From the NCBI RefSeq assembly GCF_026914185.1, contig NC_070567.1:186001-250000 (forward strand): a stretch of DNA of 64,000 nt, written 5' to 3'. Numbering within the stretch: position 1 is the stretch's first letter; every line of letters starts with the position of its first letter. This DNA is from Puccinia triticina (Eukaryota > Basidiomycota > Pucciniomycetes > Pucciniales > Pucciniaceae). Under the pieces are notes generated by a model that worked only from the letters and a program-made list of their open reading frames with translations, did no database searches and was not told where the DNA came from. The translations under genes were made by a program, and so were the position numbers. Shown here one piece after another: positions 58,156 through 64,000 of the stretch.

Positions 58156-58958
58156 TGTGAGATTTCACAAGACTAAGATATTTATTTCTTGTGTGAGTAT
58201 GCGATCTAATCTGACATGTTCAGAGATGTAGATAGAAAGAAGAAAACAGTCATGTACCTAAGAGTGGATACAAGACCGACTAGTTATGATAATAAATAAA
58301 GAAAAGAAAACACTGCAATGCAGGCTAAGACACGAATTTGTGCTGAAGGAACTGAAGGTTCTATCGGAGCGGCTGATATCAGTATCAGCGCCTATCCTCG
58401 AACATAGTCGAGCTGAGAAGTAAGAAGTTTCTTACTTGGGCTCGATGGAGCTTAATCCTCACGGACTCCAAATTCGAGCTGCTAAGGAATTGAAGCAGCT
58501 GTCTTCTAACACATAGGTGACAAGCAGTCAGTCTCCTGATTCCCTTAGCTTGGCTTTTGGCTTCTACAACGATCAACTCACCTCCTGTGGAGGGGTCCGA
58601 TATACGTTTGTTGAGGCTAGAACCCGTTGGGTCTGCGGTGGCGTCGGATGCAAGCTTGATGCTGTTCATACATGTAGTACTGATCAGTCATCTATGCTTT
58701 CCTAGCTATGGCGGACCTTATACGAGCGTGACTTACCTATTTAAGGGTCCGCTTCGCTTTGGTCGCTTGGGCACTTCGTCTGATGTTGACGCGGCTATGG
58801 AGAGGAACAGAGTTTGAGCTTTTAGCTTCAAACTCCTGTCTTGGAGCCACATGCATATGCATGGGCCTCGAGTACGTTGACTCACCGCTGCCCCTTTCGG
58901 GGTTAGGGTTTTGATCCTTGCGCTTTCTGTGCGCTTGCGCACCACCTGAGTCTTGACA
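58156..58958 (-). repeat. 5' LTR of the copia element
   Basis: It matches the left LTR at a constant offset of 5093 bases with seven substitutions. Six are G-to-A or C-to-T in this copy, five of them at CpG sites of the other copy. Confidence 0.97.
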
Positions 58959-59278
58959 ACCACCTCGGTCAATCCGCCGCAAGCCTGCCGGTCAGTTGCC
59001 TGGGGGCGACCCGGTGGCTTGACCCAACTCGCGCTGCCTGTCAGCCGCCCGGTAGCCGTGCTTGTCCTGGGCTCCCTCGGAGCGACAACCCGACGACATA
59101 GGACACACTGTCGGGCTGCCGTGCGAATGCAGGGCAGCACGTTGTCGGCGTCTCGCGAAGGTCAGTCTTTTTTCTGACACATCTGATACTGGAGACTTGA
59201 GCTCACAGGGCTGTCAAACCAAGCCGGAAGCTGTCTCCCCGAGGCTCACCCGGGTCAGGATGACCGCGTTTTGCCGCC

Positions 59279-59932
59279 GGCTTGCCGTCGACGAGCTTAA
59301 CTAAGCCTCTCCAAGGAGGCGCGAAGCGTCTCCGAAGGAGAGGCTTAGGACTAATGTCCCATATTTGGCCTGAGGCTGACGGGTTTTTCAATGAAAATGT
59401 GTGATTTTGTGTTTACAACTATCCTACAACTTGGTATCACCTTGTAATCCAAATCCCAATTGGCCATGTCTAGCCCTTGATCTCAGCTGTCTTGTACATG
59501 TTTTTTCAAGTAAATTCATCAAGAACTGGCCGCTCAGCAGCCATTCTTGTAAGGGCATTTTCTGAGAAATGTGACAGACCCGCCGGGCCATTTGCAGGTC
59601 AAGTACAGACACTTTCTCACGGTTTCGGCCTTGCAAGGCCTTGCAAGCCATGCTTTTACAACAATTTTTTTTTCAAGGGATGGGGGCAGGTGTTGTGCTA
59701 AACACACCAGAATATGTAGAAAGAAAACCTGATTCTAATGATGCCAGAGGCTGTAAAGAAATCCGATGGGTATACGGTGATATGGGGGATATAAGGAATT
59801 TTTAGATGTTTGGCTGGGCAGCCTCAGGCCAAATATCGGACATTAGGCACAAGTCCCTCCCGCAAGCAGGAGGGTACTCGCGCCCCGCGAGCACAGGGAG
59901 GGACTTGTGTTAAGTTCGTGCCGTCAAGGCCT
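59279..59932. mobile_element. Fold-back element with hairpins built into both ends, about 650 bp
   Basis: Inner 28-bp inverted repeats lie at 59351-59378 (CTAATGTCCCATATTTGG...) and 59819-59846, with one mismatch. Immediately outside each is a hairpin: 59301-59312 with 59337-59348 (CTAAGCCTCTCC/GGAGAGGCTTAG), and 59849-59861 with 59896-59908 (ACAAGTCCCTCCC/GGGAGGGACTTGT). Outside these the inverted similarity continues (CTTAAC with neighbours). The two hairpins differ in sequence but each pairs perfectly. No coding. It looks like a non-autonomous DNA element of a type I cannot name. Confidence 0.6.
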
Positions 59933-60022
59933 CCCTCAGCGTTTCATTTCCTATGCATCTCAGAGGTTATTATTTCATGTGGCAGCTCGAGAAAAAAAAA
60001 ATTGAAGAGTCTTTTTTTTTCA

Positions 60023-61244
60023 GATGTACTTCGCGCACTGCGATAAACTCGTTGCGCACTGCAGGGGGCGTCCACTCGACGTCCCGGCCACAGTGCGCGG
60101 AAGCTCAAAACGCTTTGCGCACTGCAGAAAATAAACCATCAAATTCTCATTTTCTTTTCTGCCAGCCGGCAGAGGGAATTTTTCTTGCCCCTACTCCATT
60201 TTCTTGGGGTATTTGGAGCCCCCAGCATGACATAAAAAAAGGATGATAAAAAATACAAAAAATAAGCGGAGCGCCTAAGAGTTCGAGGGGCAGAAGTACA
60301 TACCCCATGACTTCACCGTGCGGATGGCTGGCACAGGCTGGTCCCGGAGCGGAGTACATGCACACTCCCCCGATGACCGGCCAGCACGCACGTGGAGTGC
60401 AAATCACTGGTCATCAAGGGGATTACGCATTCCTCTCGATGACTGGCACGGTCCCGGTTATTGAGAGGAGTAAACACTGCTCCTCTCAATGACTGGAACA
60501 GACCCGGTCATCAAGAGTGTTCCTCCTCTCAATGACCGGAACAGTCCCGGTCATTGAGAAATAAGCATTCCTCTTGAAATGGAACAGACCCGGCCATCAA
60601 GAGGAGGAACACTCTTGATGACCGGGTCTGTTCCAGTCATCGAGAGGAGCAGTGTTTACTCCTCTTGATGACCGGGACTGTTCCGGTCATCGAGAGGAAT
60701 GCTTGATCTCTTGATGACCGGAACTGTTCCGGTCATCAAGAGGAGGAACACTCTCGATGACCGGGTCTGTTCCAGTCATTGAGAGGAGCAGTGTTTACTC
60801 CTCTCGATAACCGGGACCGTTCCGGTCATTGAGAGGAATGCGTAATCCCCTCAATGACCAGTGATTTGCACTCCACGTGCGTGCTGGCCGGTAATCGGGG
60901 GAGTGTGCATGTACTCCGCTCCGGGACCAGCCTGTGCCGGCCATCCGCACGGTGAAGTCATGGGGTATGTACTTCTGCCCCTCGAACTCTTAGGCGCTCC
61001 GCTTATTTTTTGTATTTTTTATCATCCTTTTTTTATGTCATGCTGGGGGCTCCAAATACCCCAAGAAAATGGAGCAGGGGCAAGAAAAATTCCCTCTGCC
61101 GGCTGGTAGAAAAAAAATGAGAATTTGATGGTTTATCTTCTGCAGTGCGCGAAGCGTTTTGAGCTTCCGCGCACTGTGGCCGGGACGTCGAGTGAACGCC
61201 CCCTGCAGTGCGCGACGAGTTTTTTGCAGTGCGCGAAGTACATC
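60023..61244. mobile_element. 1.2 kb near-perfect palindrome with nested small palindromes
   Basis: The left end, GATGTACTTCGCGCACTG, is repeated in reverse complement at 61227-61244, and the arms stay alike for about 550 bp each to a centre near 60620. The outer arms hold GCGCACTGC repeated at about 60033, 60053 and 60117. The centre (about 60430-60850) is made of units of the type AATGACCGGAACAGTCCCGG followed by TCATT, each itself a small palindrome. No coding capacity is supported. It is probably a fold-back or MITE-type transposon. Confidence 0.75.
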
Positions 61245-61660
61245 CGTTTTTTTTTTTGACAAAAAATGACTTTGCAAAAAATTGGGTCAGCCCATCTTGA
61301 GGATGCTACATCCCATACTCAAATTCTACCTGCCAACTGCAATCAATCCGTCTTTGGCCAATCAGTTGGCTGATGAACCGCCTCTGAGCTGGGGCTGCAG
61401 CGCAACATCAGCTCAAGCCTCACTTTTTTTTTTAAGTGAAATTTGGCCTTAGGCATTGCACACTATGAATCTAAGTAACATCTACAAGACAACTTGAGAA
61501 CAACAACTTAAACCTAACACAACTACAGGGCGCTAGTGATATGGAAAACTTCAGGGGTTATGGAATTGATGACGTGGTGGAAGAGTAGAAGAGAAAAAAG
61601 ACGAGAGAAATAGGAAATAAAAAACACAACAGAATGTAAAGCAACAACATGTTTCTGGTT
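61245..61660. other. No gene seen; 3' flank of the LINE fragment
   Basis: AT-rich DNA with T runs at 61250 and 61422. It would include the 3' untranslated part of the minus-strand LINE, but no poly-A end or target duplication was recognised. Confidence 0.4.
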
Positions 61661-61661
61661 A

Positions 61662-62470
61662 TCAAGAAAAATGTTCAGGAAATCGGTTCGAATTGCGAAG
61701 GAAGCCAGAGATTGCCTCCTCCGCCCGTCGATTTTTGAGGACCAAGTCAAGCCTCTTGGCCTTGAAACAAATCTTGAGCTTCCATAAGTTCTGCCTAAGG
61801 GTCATCCTATGAGCCTTTGCTTGGGGGCAAAAATTCATAAAATGAAAAACTGTCTCCCTCGCCCCGCAGAAGGGGCAGAGGGGGTCGAGAGTCCTGCAAA
61901 TACAAAAGAGATGGCTTTTCAGTGCACAATGACCTGATGCCAGTTGATTGATCAACGAGCTTGAGGCAATATGAAGACCCAAGGGAGTCTGGGACTTGAC
62001 AGAGGCCGTGAGATCCGCCAGCGCAGTCTGGTGGACCCTTTTGAAGTTCCCTTGAGCCATCAAGGGGGGCGCAGTAGATGATTCCAGCGCCTGCTTGGCT
62101 AATTCGTCCGCAAGTTCATTCCCCAGAAGGTCTCTGTGTCCGGGACACTACACAAAAGACACCTTCAGACGACTCGGAAGGTCCGCCAGAGCCTTATCAA
62201 TCTCTTTGAAAAACCATTGCCCAGGTTTGGGGGCGCCAGGGTCCACACTGCCAATGTGATTGCACCTATGGCAGTGGAGAGCTGCCATCTGAAAGACGAG
62301 TTCCCAGATGCTTGGGAAGGCGCCTTTTAGATGCTCTTTTCCGACTTGGCGGGCGGCTTAGAGCCGCTCGAGCTGCACGGAGTGCGCCTGCCAAATCCCT
62401 CGACTCCATTTCTGTGTCCGTAGTCCTGGCTCCACCGGACCTGGCACTCCAAACCTGTGCTAGCTTGTAT
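61662..62470 (-). pseudogene. LINE (non-LTR retrotransposon) tail: RNase H end and C-terminal zinc finger
   Basis: On the minus strand one frame carries the end of an RNase H domain (FFKEIDKALADLPSRLKV, then CPGHRDLLGNELADELAKQ), with the Trp normally before CPGH replaced by TAG at about 62150. It continues into a helical region and the zinc finger C-x2-C-x(8)-H-x(4)-C of LINE ORF2 proteins (LCPFCGARETVFHFMNFC), ending at 61662. The RNase H front is out of frame or lost beyond 62290. This is a 5'-truncated, inactive copy; the clade is not determined. Confidence 0.75.
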
Positions 62471-62578
62471 GCAAATACGTACTTTTATGGAAATACTACA
62501 TACAATCCGTTGTAACACAAAACAATTCTGATTAAATTTTTACATTTGACTTTCACTTCCTTCAACCTCGCCTTGGCC

Positions 62579-64000
62579 ATGGTATCCGACAGACACAAAT
62601 TCCACCGTTCTTCCCGACTTCCCGCGCGAGAAACTCGGCTACAGAGGCAATACCGACTCGCAAAGAAAAAAGAAGCTGAAGATGAGATGGCAGCGTACCA
62701 TGCGGACAATGCTCGACGGGCTGCCGAGCGAGCCGTACGAGTTTTAGATGTGAATCCGCCCGATTTTGCCGAGGACTATTCCGCTGGCCCGGCCACGTAT
62801 GACGGACCATCGTACTGGGAGGATGAAGAAAATGTTGATCAACATGAGGAGACACGCGCCGAGATAGGTTCATATTATCAGGGTTTGATTCAGCAACAGA
62901 GATGGCGCAACTGGACCGACGTTTTTGATGCCCTTTTTCCCGCATACACCCTGTTAAAGCAAGTCACGAACGACTGGACCTTGCCTGGCTCTTTTGATGA
63001 TAACTCAAAAAAGCTCTGTAACTGTGAATCTCACCAGAAAAAAACTCGACCAGTCGACTTGGTTGACTTATTAGGTGTGTATTTACCTGATGATTTTGAT
63101 TTTTATCTCTAATTTAACTGACATTTAAATATGATTGTTCTATGTCCAGGCCAGCAACGCAAAATGATATCGTTTTGTCTTTGCACCCCCGACCCGGTAC
63201 AGATCATGGCACACGGTTACCTGGCCAGCACTCCAATATTTCCCCAAACCGCCTTTTCACTGCGACTCCTAAACTTTTACGATCTACTCTGGAACTTGTG
63301 TAATGCAGCCGCCACGCCATTTGCTGAAGTTCTTCGTCGTTGGAACGAGTCAATTTCAATGCAGCTTTACAATAAAAAGGAGACTAAGGTAGAGGGTATT
63401 TACTTTTCAATGGGGTTTGCGTATCTTACTCCTTCCTGTCAACACCTCCTGTAGCCCCGCGACCTCCGCCGCACTTTGATAGCCGCAATTGATGTATATC
63501 GCTTGCTTTTAGCAAAGCATCGGACTGTGGTTGAAACGTTCTCGTCAGATTGTCCTCAAGATATACTAGCTCAACGATCATGCCCAGCGTGTTTTGGAGC
63601 AGCCCTCCCAGTCGCCAATCCCACTCAACCTGCCGATACTCAAGAGATTTTTGTTTGCCTCGATGGCAACTTTCAGCACAGACATCACGAACGAGCCTCA
63701 AAGAACCACCTCCCTCTACAAACTCCAGACATGTTTCTGAAACCCGAGGAAATTGATGCGGCCGAAAGGAACATTATTTCTCACAAACAAGCTCAAAAGA
63801 AGACTCAAATTGCGGTGAGGGTTATATCTGGTACCTGTTGCTTGAACGTTGGCTTATGGTTATCACTTAATTGAACGCAGAAAGATCGATGTTCCGATCA
63901 GCATAAAGCTGCAGACGACAAGCGGAACGCAAGCACTTGGAAGGGCTGCGATGACACAGGCCTCATGGGTTGCTGTTGCCGTCACGACTCTCTAGTCTAT
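62579..64000 (+). CDS. KDZ (Kyakuja-Dileera-Zisupton) transposase, N-terminal part, continues past the right edge
   Basis: Exons 62579-63074, 63150-63388, 63455-63814 and 63881 to the edge join in phase (introns 75, 66 and 66 nt; GTGTGT, GTAGAG, GTGAGG donors). The ATG at 62579 starts MVSDRHKFHRSSRL, a basic front. Then come the CxC1-like Cys cluster (CNCESHQKK, CLCTPDPVQIMAHGYL, TAFSLRLLNFYDLLW) and the KDZ core start: CPACFGA, LDGNFQHRHHERASKN, then CSDQHKAADDKR and GCDDTGLMGCCCRHD. DGNFQ carries the first catalytic Asp expected in this family. No stop or frameshift is seen, so the copy may be intact. The start of the element is not resolved; a LINE tail abuts it on the left. Confidence 0.92.

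Larger units (their letters stand above)
53063..58958 (-). mobile_element. Ty1/copia LTR retrotransposon, 5,896 bp, young
   Basis: Two 803-bp LTRs with seven differences (0.9 percent) flank one long gag-pol frame on the minus strand. The target duplication ACCAC is exact (53058-53062 and 58959-58963). Protease, integrase, reverse transcriptase, RNase H order identifies Ty1/copia. The only defect seen is one nonsense codon in the reverse transcriptase. No clear polypurine tract or tRNA match was seen; the bases inside the 5' LTR read GATTTACAGTCTCGATAGCC. Confidence 0.97.

Noticed and set aside
60430..60850. Regular short repeats that could suggest a CRISPR array
   Set aside because: The units are themselves palindromes, have no unique spacers, sit inside a 1.2 kb inverted repeat, and the genome is eukaryotic.
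61680..61700. GGTTCGAATTG, resembling a tRNA B box
   Set aside because: No matching A box, acceptor stem or anticodon arm could be drawn; it lies in the coding sequence of the LINE tail. No tRNA or rRNA gene was recognised anywhere in the window.

Overview
This window comes from a eukaryote with short (about 50-130 nt) GT-AG introns, intron-rich housekeeping genes and very heavy transposon load. SPT6, VPS55, a SDT1-type nucleotidase, an RraA-like aldolase, Kyakuja-Dileera-Zisupton (KDZ) transposase and several LTR elements together point to a basidiomycete fungus, most likely a rust (Pucciniales); that placement is inference, not a search result. Host genes are exon-rich islands between repeats, and I rebuilt most of them by matching splice phases by eye.

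Left third (1-18.5 kb): a decayed Ty3-type gag on the minus strand runs off the left edge. A nearly intact 10.7 kb Ty3/gypsy element (3642-14319) follows, with 978-bp LTRs, a U UUU UUA frameshift heptamer between gag-protease and pol, and a 3 kb tail that holds an antisense, spliced 203-residue ORF. The element landed next to, or inside, a dead gene whose end resembles TAF7. About 3 kb of unassigned, repeat-like DNA follows.

Middle (19-43 kb), the host gene block: SPT6 (13 exons, minus); a 12-exon, 2641-residue gene (minus) that fuses a fungal N-terminal region, an intact 6-phosphogluconolactonase domain, three YP-repeat exons and a second, catalytically dead 6-phosphogluconolactonase domain; a divergent Ser-rich gene; a small secreted Tyr/Pro-rich protein; VPS55 and an RraA-like gene head to head.

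Right third (43-64 kb), mostly repeats: three MITE-like elements, LTR-like fragments, a broken Helitron helicase, a SDT1-type pyrimidine 5'-nucleotidase gene (7 exons, one of 16 nt), a young Ty1/copia element (53063-58958, TSD ACCAC), a fold-back element with hairpins in its ends, a 1.2 kb near-perfect palindrome, the tail of a LINE, and the start of a KDZ transposase gene that leaves the right edge.

Functionally the host genes are unrelated housekeeping functions (transcription elongation, endosomal sorting, nucleotide salvage, sugar phosphate chemistry) plus one candidate secreted protein. Nothing looks like a metabolic cluster.
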